Assembly (NCBI RefSeq): GCF_003385515.1
Contig: NZ_QNVT01000012.1
Span: forward strand, 1 to 64,000
DNA from: Chryseobacterium pennae
Lineage (GTDB): Bacteria; Bacteroidota; Bacteroidia; Flavobacteriales; Weeksellaceae
Length of the DNA stretch: 64,000 bases
Direction: 5' to 3'
A model generated the notes under the pieces. It searched no databases. It saw nothing but the letters and a program-made list of their open reading frames with translations, and was not told where the DNA came from. Positions 34,901-43,126 of this stretch are shown here, piece by piece (position 1 is the stretch's first letter; each line of letters begins with the position of its first letter). A program made the position numbers and the translations under genes.

Positions 34901-37832
34901 ATATTCCTTTGTTAAACTGATGGGTTTCCGTAAGCGTTTTACCTGATCCATCCTGAACAAATACATTGACCAGAGCATCCGGAATTGCAGAATACACATA
35001 TACTTTTGCTTTTTCTCCTCTTGAAAGCTCATCTTTCGGTGCAATAACCGTTAAAAATGTCTTCTGAACCGGTTTCAGGGAATTTTTATCCCAAACACTG
35101 AAATATTGAGAAGCCTTTATCGTGTCTCTTCCTTCAATATTGAAAAGCTCCAGCTGATAATCTCCAGCTTCAAGTTTTCCAAGATCCAGATCTAATCCAG
35201 TTTGTGTACCAGAAGAAGGTTGCTGCTGTCTTTCAACGACTACTTTTTCTGTTTTCCAGTTTTTGATGTCATCATTTTTATCAAATCTATCGTGCGGGAA
35301 CTTACCTATAAATTCTTCTCTTGAATATTTTGGAAGATCCTGAATTTCTGATGTAAAATTATCTCTGAAAATTCTATCCGGAGCTGCCAGTTTTGACAAC
35401 TTTACCTGATACGATTTTTTAAGAACCTGCTCATTATAATTCTTCGTCTCTACCTTTAGCTTGGTATTTTCATCACTGAATATATTCTTAATGTCATCAG
35501 CCTTGATGTAATGGGAAACTGAAGCAACCTTAAGATTTGTATCCGCAGATTGGGTTTCTCCATTAATGTCAGTGACAGAAGCATTGATTTGATAGTTATC
35601 AATCTGTATTCCTTCCAGTTTTTCATCTTTTTTAAGATCCAGACGAATAACAAATTCTCCTTTTTCATTGGTTTTAGCTTCTCCAAGAATTGAGTTTTCA
35701 TTATCATTATCTCTTGGATACCACCAGAAATATCTCCATCGGATATTCTGTTTTTTGATCTCATAATGTACGGTTGTATTGCTTAAAGCGACTCCGGAGA
35801 ACATCATTGCTTTCCCTTTCAGCTCTATGGTCTGACCGTATTTATATTCATCTTTTACCGGTTCAAAACTCACTTCAAACTTGGGTCTCTTATATTCTTC
35901 TACTCTGATATCTTTATATCCCTGGCTATTTCCATCTGTTCTCAGATAGAAAACACCATTCAGCTTTCCTTTTGGTAACATAAAACTTCCGTGATAGGAG
36001 CCGAACTCATTTGTGGTAAGGCTTTGGGAAGTAACTTCCTGGCTGTTGGCATCCAAAAGCGTAATCTTTTGATTCAATCCCGAAACTACGGTTTCAATTT
36101 CATTATTTAACCGGGTATTGACTACTTTGAAATACACAGTCTGTCCTGGTCTGTAGATCGCTCTGTCTGTAAAGATCTGTGCTTTGGAACGGGTTTCAAC
36201 GTTAGGATTATAATTTTCATTGCCTGAATTCCCGTAAACCTGCATGATCTGGAAATCATTGGTTTTAGGCTGCTGAATCAGGAACGTTCTGTAATATTCC
36301 TTGTTGGCAGTGACTGGGAACTGAAAAACTCCTTTATCACTTGTTTTTCCTTCAATTTTATTAATGGAATTATTATTCACAAACTCATAAAACCTAAGGT
36401 TCTCGTTAGAAATAGCTTTTCCGTTTTCACTACTCACTAATCTAAGGTCGTTGGAAAGCGTGTTTTTGGAAGATTTAGACTGATAGATGATCTTATTACC
36501 GGAAACCAGAAAATAAAAATTCCTTTCAGGATCGTTATCTTTTGAATTGGTTCCTGCTACTGCATATTCTACCACATACACTCCTGAAGGAAGCGGTTTA
36601 ATTTCCAGTGAAGTTTTATGAAGTTGATAATCTTTAGGATCTGAAAGCTGATAAGTTTCCTTTCTTACCAGGTTCTTTTTAATGTTTCCAAAATAATTAT
36701 TGGCATAAGGATTCTGCGCATATTTTATGAATGGCAGAAAATCTTCTTTTACCGCATAAATGTTTAAAGAAAATTCTGAGATATTCTGATATTCTGCAAC
36801 AAAATGAATTGGCAGATTATTCTGGGTCTGCTTCTCATATTTGATACTCAATACCGGATTAGTAATCTGATTTTCCTTGTTTTTAATGTTTTCGATGAAA
36901 GGGGATTTCGGATATTCACTTTTGGCCTGTACTGCAACAGAAATAGCTTCTTTGGCTTTCTTTTTCATGATAAGTTCATCCATAATCTCGCCCATGATGA
37001 CTACTTTGTAATCACCCTGCACATCGGATTTGATAAGCGCCTGAAGCTGTTCAAGTTTATCTTTACATTGGTTGAAATTACAGTTATTCACCAATTTTTC
37101 CTTCATAAAATACAGCTTAGGATTCCCATTATTCTGTGCAATCAATTCATCAAAAACAGCATTAATTGTGGTCCTGTTCTCTGCAAGCTCATTTTTTGTG
37201 AAAATATTATTTTCTGATAAAAACCCGACTTTCTTAAGGGCATACCATTCATACAAACTTGGGAAATAGGCAAGGTCTTTCGTTTCTGAAAACAGTGTTT
37301 TATACTTTTCCAGTGAAGTCTTCTTCATGTCCTGTTTCTGCTGATCAAGCTCCTGATAACTTTTGGTTAAATAGTTCTTAAAGTCAAGTTTTGTCCAGGT
37401 CTCAATCTGTGCAAGATTCTGCGTATTGATATTGGTCCTTCCATTGATCTCCCAATAATTCTGATTGTAATAATCCAGAAAGAATCCGCTCAAAAGGACA
37501 TTATATACCAGTTTCTCCTCTCCTTTCAGCTTTCCTTCTGATTCCTGGAGTTTTTTAAAGAATTTTGACGCAGCATCGTTCTGATCATCGTCTACAGTCT
37601 GATTTACAATACTGAACTCTGCTTTCAGGGAACGGATCAGCTGAATGGTATTATTTTCTTTCATAGCTTTGTTTTCCAGGTCTAAAATAATGGGAAGATT
37701 AGATTTATAAGCTCCTTTCTGACTGTTCTCTGCTATTTTTTTCCACTGGTCATCATAATATTTCTGTGCGAAAACCGGGGAAAAGCCCAATGATAACAGC
37801 GAAAGCATAAATATCTTGGAAAATCTTTTCAT
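31914..37832 (-). CDS. Large alpha-2-macroglobulin family protein
   Basis: 1972 residues from ATG 37832 (MKRFSKIFMLSLLSLGFSPVFAQ); the 21 codons upstream without ATG are not counted. An N-terminal helical region of about 330 residues precedes macroglobulin domains: MG2-like (QIFTDRAIYRPGQTVYFKVV), MG3-like, bait-like segment rich in Pro/Ala around residues 1150-1220 (PSYSPRPPSPIAGARF), the A2M signature ETAFFYPDLKTDAEGNVNFEFTSPEALTKWKLMFLAHT, and the alpha/alpha toroid (GGFSWYAGYPSSYSTSLYILKNLGKL). The thioester CxEQ motif of classical members is not seen, as in many large Bacteroidota members. Predicted to trap or regulate proteases on the cell surface or in the periplasm. Starts divergent from the UbiA-like gene, with only 18 bp between starts. 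Confidence 0.93.
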   Translation of the reverse strand: MKRFSKIFMLSLLSLGFSPVFAQKYYDDQWKKIAENSQKGAYKSNLPIILDLENKAMKENNTIQLIRSLKAEFSIVNQTVDDDQNDAASKFFKKLQESEGKLKGEEKLVYNVLLSGFFLDYYNQNYWEINGRTNINTQNLAQIETWTKLDFKNYLTKSYQELDQQKQDMKKTSLEKYKTLFSETKDLAYFPSLYEWYALKKVGFLSENNIFTKNELAENRTTINAVFDELIAQNNGNPKLYFMKEKLVNNCNFNQCKDKLEQLQALIKSDVQGDYKVVIMGEIMDELIMKKKAKEAISVAVQAKSEYPKSPFIENIKNKENQITNPVLSIKYEKQTQNNLPIHFVAEYQNISEFSLNIYAVKEDFLPFIKYAQNPYANNYFGNIKKNLVRKETYQLSDPKDYQLHKTSLEIKPLPSGVYVVEYAVAGTNSKDNDPERNFYFLVSGNKIIYQSKSSKNTLSNDLRLVSSENGKAISNENLRFYEFVNNNSINKIEGKTSDKGVFQFPVTANKEYYRTFLIQQPKTNDFQIMQVYGNSGNENYNPNVETRSKAQIFTDRAIYRPGQTVYFKVVNTRLNNEIETVVSGLNQKITLLDANSQEVTSQSLTTNEFGSYHGSFMLPKGKLNGVFYLRTDGNSQGYKDIRVEEYKRPKFEVSFEPVKDEYKYGQTIELKGKAMMFSGVALSNTTVHYEIKKQNIRWRYFWWYPRDNDNENSILGEAKTNEKGEFVIRLDLKKDEKLEGIQIDNYQINASVTDINGETQSADTNLKVASVSHYIKADDIKNIFSDENTKLKVETKNYNEQVLKKSYQVKLSKLAAPDRIFRDNFTSEIQDLPKYSREEFIGKFPHDRFDKNDDIKNWKTEKVVVERQQQPSSGTQTGLDLDLGKLEAGDYQLELFNIEGRDTIKASQYFSVWDKNSLKPVQKTFLTVIAPKDELSRGEKAKVYVYSAIPDALVNVFVQDGSGKTLTETHQFNKGILEYTADIPKDKSVSELNLQFQLVAFNNVKTETAVLKIKDTEKPLKIETVTFRDKLEPNAKEKWTVKVTGNDKEKVNAEVLANMYDMSLDQFAVNNFGWSKLYRPFNMISSYDIREYLLEKNYQKRLRYFNEKGITVPEFNWFDGDFSYVLQGEIAGIQNQEGVKAPSYSPRPPSPIAGARFKTARAASVEDKIEVVQNVLPEPVTAPKAETPPPGGSAEENLDKVPVRQNLNETAFFYPDLKTDAEGNVNFEFTSPEALTKWKLMFLAHTKDARAATLEKEVVTQKEFSVTPNYPRFLREGDELNLQSKLSNLTNKKMNGSAELQILDAFTNENISSQFGITSGTQNFDLNENGNGALTWKLKVPNNVSSIILKVVAKAGAYSDGEQQAVAVLPNRMLVTDAVPVFVKEGETKTFVLDNLKNNTSTTASNVSNTLELTTNPIWEIMFALPSLKNDQNSSADVVFNKWFADILASEVFKANPKMKTVFDEYQNKGILNSNLEKNQELKQLLLEETPWVLESKNENEQMQKLALLFDTNTMRNSINQDWDDFSKLQNPDGGFSWYAGYPSSYSTSLYILKNLGKLNLWLKDNAKDYQSSGQNTLVSKLIQYVDNEISKYADPKKENVWSNWVLDYLDTRNYWEKQYPLKGKGANLKVLIKQKAKTAKITDFTFFGLHRAALLMNDYGVKDVSDKLMNYLKETSTDTKTQGVYWKQNLNDWGWFSSKVVNHAGALEAFNTLKANDTNFIEDMKIWLVTQKEVNSWGSSRGTAEVIFTILNSGKSWTGAESDKATIVWGGKEIVPQTQATGYVKSTVKTEAVDKNLGTVTVTKPGPGIVQGGLFWQYYEDLDKIKSSENYISVTKELYKKVKTVNGEELQKISAETPLKVGDKVTVRMILNTDRAMEFIHIKDMRAAGFEPVNAISGYQWKNNLGYYQSPKDASTNFYIQYMPKGKYVFEYDVVANASGKFSNGITTMQNYYAPQMNAHTKGTGVQILE

Positions 37833-37846
37833 ATGTATTAATTTTG
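37816..37846 (+). promoter_or_regulatory. Candidate promoter of the UbiA-like/recF transcript
   Basis: TTG 37816-37818 and TAATTTTG 37839-37846, spacing 20 bp, fit the Bacteroidota consensus. The -7 element ends five bases before the ATG at 37851, so the message would be leaderless or nearly so, unless the real start is further downstream. The same 18 bp separate the start codons of two divergent genes. Confidence 0.45.
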
Positions 37847-37850
37847 ATAA

Positions 37851-38606
37851 ATGAACATTATAAAAATACTGAAAAAAACTGTCATAGACAGCCAAATATA
37901 TGTCTCTTTAATGGGAACTCTTTTTGCAGTATTTTTCATGAAAGAGCAAAACACATTCCGTTTCCCTACTATTCTGCTGATTTTTATAACGTATTTCAGT
38001 GGTTATCTTTATACAAAGTACCAGTATACCAAACATTTTTTCAAAATTCTGGTTTTAAATGCCATTGCAGGGATCTTCTGCGCATTCCTAATCATTCATA
38101 ATCATAATGAAATAAGACTGATGAAGTGGTTTATTATTGTGATATTGGGATTACTGTATAACAGTTTTTTTCTGGATGTTTATATCCGGAAAATTCCTTT
38201 GTTGAAAGTATTTTATGTAGGATTGGTCTGGGCATTGGTTAACTGCTGGCTTACACTCCCTGAATTCAGTATCCCTATTTTTCTGATCAGTTTTTTTTAT
38301 ATCACGGCACTGGTACTTCCTTTTGACATCCGTGATATGAACAGTGATACGGTAAAAACCTTCCCCATGCTGATTGGCGTTCAGAATACAAAGTATATTG
38401 CCTATACAATGGTTTTCATAAGCAGTATCATTGGAATTTTTTATCTGAAACCTCTTTATGCTGTCGCCTTTTTTCTATCCAGTATCATTACTTATATTCT
38501 TATTTATTTCGCTGAAAACAAAAGAGATGACACTTATTTTTCATTCGGAGTGGAAACTTGTTCGGCACTTCCTTTTTTATTTTTACTAATAATGGAGTAT
38601 TTTTGA
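37851..38606 (+). CDS. UbiA-like integral membrane protein
   Basis: 251 residues with about eight hydrophobic spans. The segment LVLPFDIRDMNSDTVKTFPMLIG resembles the second Asp-rich motif of UbiA-type prenyltransferases (DxxxD); the first motif is not evident, so activity is uncertain. Close relatives in flavobacteria stand next to recF in my memory, which supports a chromosomal core location. RecF starts 3 bp after its stop, so they share a transcript. Confidence 0.75.
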   Translation: MNIIKILKKTVIDSQIYVSLMGTLFAVFFMKEQNTFRFPTILLIFITYFSGYLYTKYQYTKHFFKILVLNAIAGIFCAFLIIHNHNEIRLMKWFIIVILGLLYNSFFLDVYIRKIPLLKVFYVGLVWALVNCWLTLPEFSIPIFLISFFYITALVLPFDIRDMNSDTVKTFPMLIGVQNTKYIAYTMVFISSIIGIFYLKPLYAVAFFLSSIITYILIYFAENKRDDTYFSFGVETCSALPFLFLLIMEYF

Positions 38607-38609
38607 CGA

Positions 38610-39689
38610 ATGATTATCAAGAAGCTTTCACTATACAACTTCAAAAACCATTCTGAGAAAAAGTTTGAATTCTCCCCACAGATCAACTGTTTTGTGGGTA
38701 ATAACGGTGTGGGAAAAACCAATATCCTCGATGCCCTTCATTATTTATCAGTTGGGAAAAGCTTTTTGGGAAATACGGATCTCAACAACATCAAAAAAGA
38801 GGAAGATTTTTTCACCCTTGATGCTGAGATCCAGAATGAAGACAGTGAAGATATCATTAGAATCACTCAGCCTAAGGAAGCTAAGAAGGTGATTAAAAAG
38901 AATGATAAAAGCTATGACAGGCTTGCAGATCATATCGGATATCTCCCAAGTGTTATGATTTCACCTTATGATTCCAACCTTATTTCTGATTCCGGAGAAA
39001 GCAGAAGAAAGTTTCTGGATGCTATGATCTCCCAAACAGATTCTGAATATCTTTTTGACCTGATCCAGTATCAGAAAACAATACAGCAAAGAAATGCTTT
39101 ACTGAAATACTTTGCTAAAAACAGGACCTGGGATAAAGATTCACTGGAAATTTATGATGAACCGATCACCAGATCCGGAACCAAAATCTTCAATAAAAGA
39201 AAAGTGTTTGTTGAACAATTAAATCCTATTGTTCAGAATTTTTATCAGATTATTTCGGGTGGAAAAGAAACGGTTTCTGTCATCTACGAATCTCACTTAT
39301 TGGAAAATACCTTTGAAGTACTTTTAAAAGAAAGCCTTGAAAAGGACCGCATGTTGACTTATACTTCAAAAGGAATACACAAAGATGATCTTCTCTTTGA
39401 AATGGATCATATTTTAATTAAGAAAATAGGTTCACAGGGACAACAAAAATCTTTTCTGATTTCTTTAAAGCTTGCTCAGATAAGCCTTGTCAAAGAACTT
39501 ACCAAAAAAACGCCTATTCTTTTGTTAGATGATATCTTTGATAAGCTTGATGACACCAGAGTTGCACAATTGATTGAGCTTGTTAATAAAGAAAGTTTTG
39601 GCCAGATTTTTATTACAGATACACATAGAGAAAGAACTGAAAGTGTGGTAAAGAAGATTAATGAGGAAAGCATCATCTTTGAGATATAA
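38610..39689 (+). CDS. recF: DNA replication and repair protein RecF
   Basis: 359 residues, normal for RecF. N-terminal LYNFKNHSEKKF, Walker A FVGNNGVGKTNILDALHYLSVGKSF, the RecF signature region SYDRLADHIGYLPSVMISPYDSNLI with ESRRKFLDAMISQ, the ABC signature SQGQQKSFLISLKLAQ, Walker B PILLLDDIFDKLDDTR and ITDTHRER. It binds gapped DNA and loads RecA via RecOR. Start codon ATG 38610 directly follows the UbiA-like gene. Confidence 0.96.
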   Translation: MIIKKLSLYNFKNHSEKKFEFSPQINCFVGNNGVGKTNILDALHYLSVGKSFLGNTDLNNIKKEEDFFTLDAEIQNEDSEDIIRITQPKEAKKVIKKNDKSYDRLADHIGYLPSVMISPYDSNLISDSGESRRKFLDAMISQTDSEYLFDLIQYQKTIQQRNALLKYFAKNRTWDKDSLEIYDEPITRSGTKIFNKRKVFVEQLNPIVQNFYQIISGGKETVSVIYESHLLENTFEVLLKESLEKDRMLTYTSKGIHKDDLLFEMDHILIKKIGSQGQQKSFLISLKLAQISLVKELTKKTPILLLDDIFDKLDDTRVAQLIELVNKESFGQIFITDTHRERTESVVKKINEESIIFEI

Positions 39690-39757
39690 TTAATCTCTTT
39701 ATTTTCTTTAATTTACCCAAATATTTCTAACTTGTAGTATACTTTTTTACAATTATT

Positions 39758-41239
39758 ATGGAAACATTACACACAGTTACTACTCAGTATGGAGACGTTA
39801 GTGGCATTAAAACAGAGAAAGGCATCCTAACATTTAAAGGTATTCCGTATGCAGCTCCACCTATTGGAGCAAACCGCTTTCAACCTCCTACTCCTCCTAT
39901 ACCTTGGGCCGGAATAAAAAACGCAACAGAATATGGGCCTACTCCACCTCAGTTAACACCTAATACCGGACCATTTGCTGAATTATTACCTAATGTTGTA
40001 ATTCCAGGGGACGATTATTTGAATCTTAACATCTGGACTTCAGATACCGCTGAAAAAAAACCGGTTATGGTTTTTATTTATGGAGGAGCTTTTGTTCTTG
40101 GATCAGGAGCTGTCCCAGGTTATGATGGCAGTAGTTTTGCACGGGATGGTGTTGTTTTAGTTACCATCAACTACAGAATAGGTATTGAAGGATTTTTATG
40201 GTTTGGAGATGGGGTACCCAATCTTGGTATACTGGACCAAATTGCTGCTCTAAAGTGGGTTCGGGACAATATTGCCAACTTTGGCGGCGATCCTGATAAT
40301 GTTACTATTTTTGGTGAATCTGCTGGTGGAATGAGTGTCTGTACACTACTTGCTATAAAAGAAGCGCAGGGTTTATTTCGACGGGCAATTGCTGAATCAG
40401 GAGCAGGACATTCTGTAATTAGCCCTTCATCCGCAAAGCTTATTGGTACAAGACTAGCAGAAATACTTGGCGTTGCACCAACACGAGAAGCCATTGGAGA
40501 AGTAAGTCTTGAAAAGGTCTTTGCAGCACAGGGACAATTAGGATCCGAAATTATGGCAAAACCTTCAATGGAGTTATGGGGTGAAGCAGCATTCAACTTA
40601 ATGCCTTTTGAACCGGTAATTGATGGCCATTTATTAACCGCCTCCCCTATAGAATGTATTGCCAATGGTTCCGGTAAAGAGGTAGATATCCTTATTGGTA
40701 CCAACAGCCAGGAATTTAGATTATTTCTTGTTCCTGATGGTATCCTACCAAAAATTACAGATTCCGCTCTGGATACTGCCGCTGCTGCCTATGGATTATC
40801 CGCAGAAGCTATTCAAACCTACCGGACTAATCGCCCCGACAGTTCTCCTGGTGATACACTAAGCGCTATTATTACAGATTGGTTTTACCGTATCCCTGCA
40901 TTGCGCATTGCAGAAAAACACAGCAATACACATGTATATGAGTTTTCATGGAGCTCCCCTGCATGTGACAATTTACTTGGTGCCTGTCATGGTATTGAAC
41001 TTGCCTTTGTATTTGATAATCTAACTAATCCCGGTTTTTCCAATATGCTAGGTAATCATCCTCCACAACAATTGGCTGACACTGTTCATAAAGCATGGGT
41101 GGATTTTGCGACGAACGGCAATCCTGGCTGGGATACTTATGATACAGATAACCGTATATCCATGCGTTTTGATGTTGTATCACAAATTACTGTTGATGAC
41201 AGGGCTGATGAGCGTTCTGCATGGGATGGGGTCAGATAA
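39758..41239 (+). CDS. Type B carboxylesterase/lipase
   Basis: 493 residues, no signal peptide. Carboxylesterase family: FKGIPYAAPPIGANRF, DDYLNLNIWTSD, oxyanion FIYGGAFVLGSG, the nucleophile Ser188 in FGESAGGMS, acid in IGTNSQEFRLF and His in GACHGIELAFVFDNL. Hydrolyses esters of small acyl or aryl groups in the cytosol. Its wording (for example Gly/Ala-rich GVVLVTINYR, TDSALDTAAAAYGL) and richer use of Gly/Ala differ from neighbours and resemble actinobacterial or proteobacterial enzymes. It separates recF from the DUF721 gene, a position that suggests insertion by transfer (inference). Confidence 0.9.
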   Translation: METLHTVTTQYGDVSGIKTEKGILTFKGIPYAAPPIGANRFQPPTPPIPWAGIKNATEYGPTPPQLTPNTGPFAELLPNVVIPGDDYLNLNIWTSDTAEKKPVMVFIYGGAFVLGSGAVPGYDGSSFARDGVVLVTINYRIGIEGFLWFGDGVPNLGILDQIAALKWVRDNIANFGGDPDNVTIFGESAGGMSVCTLLAIKEAQGLFRRAIAESGAGHSVISPSSAKLIGTRLAEILGVAPTREAIGEVSLEKVFAAQGQLGSEIMAKPSMELWGEAAFNLMPFEPVIDGHLLTASPIECIANGSGKEVDILIGTNSQEFRLFLVPDGILPKITDSALDTAAAAYGLSAEAIQTYRTNRPDSSPGDTLSAIITDWFYRIPALRIAEKHSNTHVYEFSWSSPACDNLLGACHGIELAFVFDNLTNPGFSNMLGNHPPQQLADTVHKAWVDFATNGNPGWDTYDTDNRISMRFDVVSQITVDDRADERSAWDGVR

Positions 41240-41360
41240 TCTATTGACATTAAGAATAAATTGAGTATTTATTGAGAATAACCATAGTATTTTAAAACAC
41301 CATTTATAAAATTGATGGGTTGCATTTATATAAGAGAAACTGGCAATCGAAAACCTACCT

Positions 41361-41657
41361 ATGAAGAAGAATAAAAAACGTGAATTTCAGTCATCAGAAC
41401 TTGTAAAATCTTTTGCAAGAATCTATGGTTTTGAAGATAAGCTTGTGGCTTTTGACATTAAAGATTTTCTTGAAGATTATCTTGACCAGAGTCTTTTCAA
41501 TGAAATAAGAAGTGTGAACATTGAAAAGAAATGCATCATTATTAAAATAGATTCTCCTTTATTGAAGAATGATTTTAAAATGCGGAAAAGTTTTTATCTG
41601 AAGAAGTTTCAGGATAAATTTGGTGAGGATAAATTTGATGATCTGCAGATACTTTAA
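41361..41657 (+). CDS. DUF721 (DciA-like) family protein
   Basis: 98 residues: ELVKSFARIYGFEDKLVAFDIKDFLEDYLDQSLFNEIRSV and ECI-type strand KKCIIIKIDSPLLKNDFKMRKSFYLKKFQDKFGEDKFDDLQIL, the DUF721 pattern. Relatives (DciA) interact with the replicative helicase; function in Bacteroidota is not established. recF and DUF721 genes are often close, so the carboxylesterase in between looks like an insertion. Confidence 0.82.
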   Translation: MKKNKKREFQSSELVKSFARIYGFEDKLVAFDIKDFLEDYLDQSLFNEIRSVNIEKKCIIIKIDSPLLKNDFKMRKSFYLKKFQDKFGEDKFDDLQIL

Positions 41658-41735
41658 AATACAGTATCAATATACCTGAAATACTCATTCAATTCTATTA
41701 AATACATTGTGCTTTACATTCAAATATATTGACAT

Positions 41736-42212
41736 CTAATTTTTATATGTCCCAGAGGCAAACCCCCAATAATCTTTTTCATCGACTCCAGTTTCTAGAT
41801 TAATCGGACTGTAATTTTTTAAAGTTCCAACAATTTTTATACTGTCATTCTTAAATAAAATACCTTGAATTTCAGTTCCGAAAATTTTATTTAAGCTCTC
41901 CTTTTTAGTATCCCCTAATATGACGATAGTTTCCTGAACATTGAATTGTGGATATGCATACGACATAACTTTTCCCTTGTTCCTTAAAAAATAACAAGGA
42001 GACTTAATTTTTACACTTCCGGACAACCTATACTTACCTGATATAGCTTTTAATTTACCTACTCCATTATCATCTATTAGTTCAAGTAAAACTCCATTAA
42101 TTTTTGCTGTATCAGTTGTTACAGTTTTATGAGTTTCTTTCAAAGTTTCTTTTTTCTCCCTGCAGGCTTGCAAACAAAAAATTATGATAGAAATATAAAT
42201 TGTTGCTCTCAT
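41736..42212 (-). CDS. Lipoprotein next to the Tae4-like amidase, presumed immunity
   Basis: 158 residues, lipoprotein signal with Cys in FCLQACREK. Then a Thr/Lys-rich linker and a beta-rich domain (GVLLELIDDNGVGKLKAISGKYRLSGSVKIKSPCYFLRNKGKVMSYAYPQF, ETIVILGD, FKNDSIKIVGTLKNYSPINLE). It starts 12 bp after the amidase stop. A periplasm-facing lipoprotein downstream of a peptidoglycan amidase effector is the usual layout for an immunity protein, but the sequence does not resemble the Tai4 fold that I know, so the role is inference. Confidence 0.72.
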   Translation of the reverse strand: MRATIYISIIIFCLQACREKKETLKETHKTVTTDTAKINGVLLELIDDNGVGKLKAISGKYRLSGSVKIKSPCYFLRNKGKVMSYAYPQFNVQETIVILGDTKKESLNKIFGTEIQGILFKNDSIKIVGTLKNYSPINLETGVDEKDYWGFASGTYKN

Positions 42213-42224
42213 ATCAAAAAGAAT

Positions 42225-42674
42225 TTAAATTAATGGCCAAAACCATATTTCAATACCCAAAGATAAATAATCTACAGATCCTGCTCTTAAAGAGATTCCA
42301 TCCCATAAATCAATATGATCCGTAGCTCCCCATCCATCCTTTATGAAAATTAATCCTTTATGCTTAAAACTTTTACTATTCATTTTAGAATATTTTTTTC
42401 TTGAAAATTTTAGAGTGTTTCCAAAAATTTCAGGATGTTTATCTATCCAATCTGCCAGCTCCTGAGCTCTTAAGATGTGTCTAAACTTATTTTCATGTTT
42501 TTCCCAGCATCTTGCTCCTGAAAAAGAGATTAGGTCTACTCCTGATTTGCTAAATGCTTCGCTCATGCGTATTGCACATTGATTCGGAAATTCGACAACA
42601 TTGCATGGCTTAAAGGTTCCGGGATGGTTTTTCCATAGAATATCAAATCTTACCATATCGAAATAATTTTTCAT
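42225..42674 (-). CDS. Tae4-like type VI secretion amidase effector
   Basis: 149 residues from ATG 42674 (ATG 42656 is possible; an upstream TTG at 42686 is unlikely). NlpC/P60-like Tae4 pattern: FDILWKNHPG, PNQCAIRMSEAFSKSGVDL with nucleophile Cys33, LRAQELADWI, the strand GLIFIKDGWG and DHIDLWDG with His120 and Asp125. Tae4 enzymes cleave the D-Glu-mDAP bond of peptidoglycan in rival cells. No signal peptide, as expected for an effector. No T6SS structural gene is in the window. The gene pairs with the lipoprotein at 41736. Confidence 0.85.
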   Translation of the reverse strand: MKNYFDMVRFDILWKNHPGTFKPCNVVEFPNQCAIRMSEAFSKSGVDLISFSGARCWEKHENKFRHILRAQELADWIDKHPEIFGNTLKFSRKKYSKMNSKSFKHKGLIFIKDGWGATDHIDLWDGISLRAGSVDYLSLGIEIWFWPLI

Positions 42675-42732
42675 CCAAATTAACAAATAATATTTAGTTC
42701 ACAGTAAAAGGAAAAATTATTTCATAAAAAAT

Positions 42733-43126
42733 CCCAGAAATTTTTCTTATAGATCTCACTCACCTACCCAAAATTCATTTTCCTTGACCTGAAGGCTAGG
42801 AACATCGATAGACTGAGGCTTACCAGGAAGTTAAAGAACCCTAATAGAAATACGGTAAAAAAGGACATCCAAAACGTGTAGGAATCTACTGAAAAGTTTT
42901 TTCCATAAAGCCCTAGCGCAAAGTTTTCTGCAGCAAAGGTAATGTCTCTGATGTCCAAGTCAAGCCCAAAGAACAATCCTACGGGTTCTGTAGCCCTAGG
43001 AACATCGCGAACCAGAAATAGGAAACAATTCCAAGCCAGTTTTTAGCATAATATTTTGATAGTCCTTTTGCAAATTTCTTCCAAAAAAAAATTCTGATAG
43101 AAATATTTTTGGCAATTCTCTCCCGC
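42733..43126 (-). pseudogene. Decayed partial copy of the Gcr-type 'recombinase' gene (C-terminal part)
   Basis: The minus strand reads FFGLDLDIRDITFAAENFALGLYGKNFSVDSYTFWMSFFTVFLLGFFNFLVSLSLSMFLAFRSRKMNFG in pieces, matching the C-terminal region of the intact gene at 44964-47003 almost residue by residue, then ends in a stop. Nucleotide similarity to 45085-45475 continues on both sides through frameshifts (for example around 43000-43020 and 43080). Similarity starts near 42733 and ends near 43126. It is a remnant of a duplication, not a functional gene. Confidence 0.85.
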
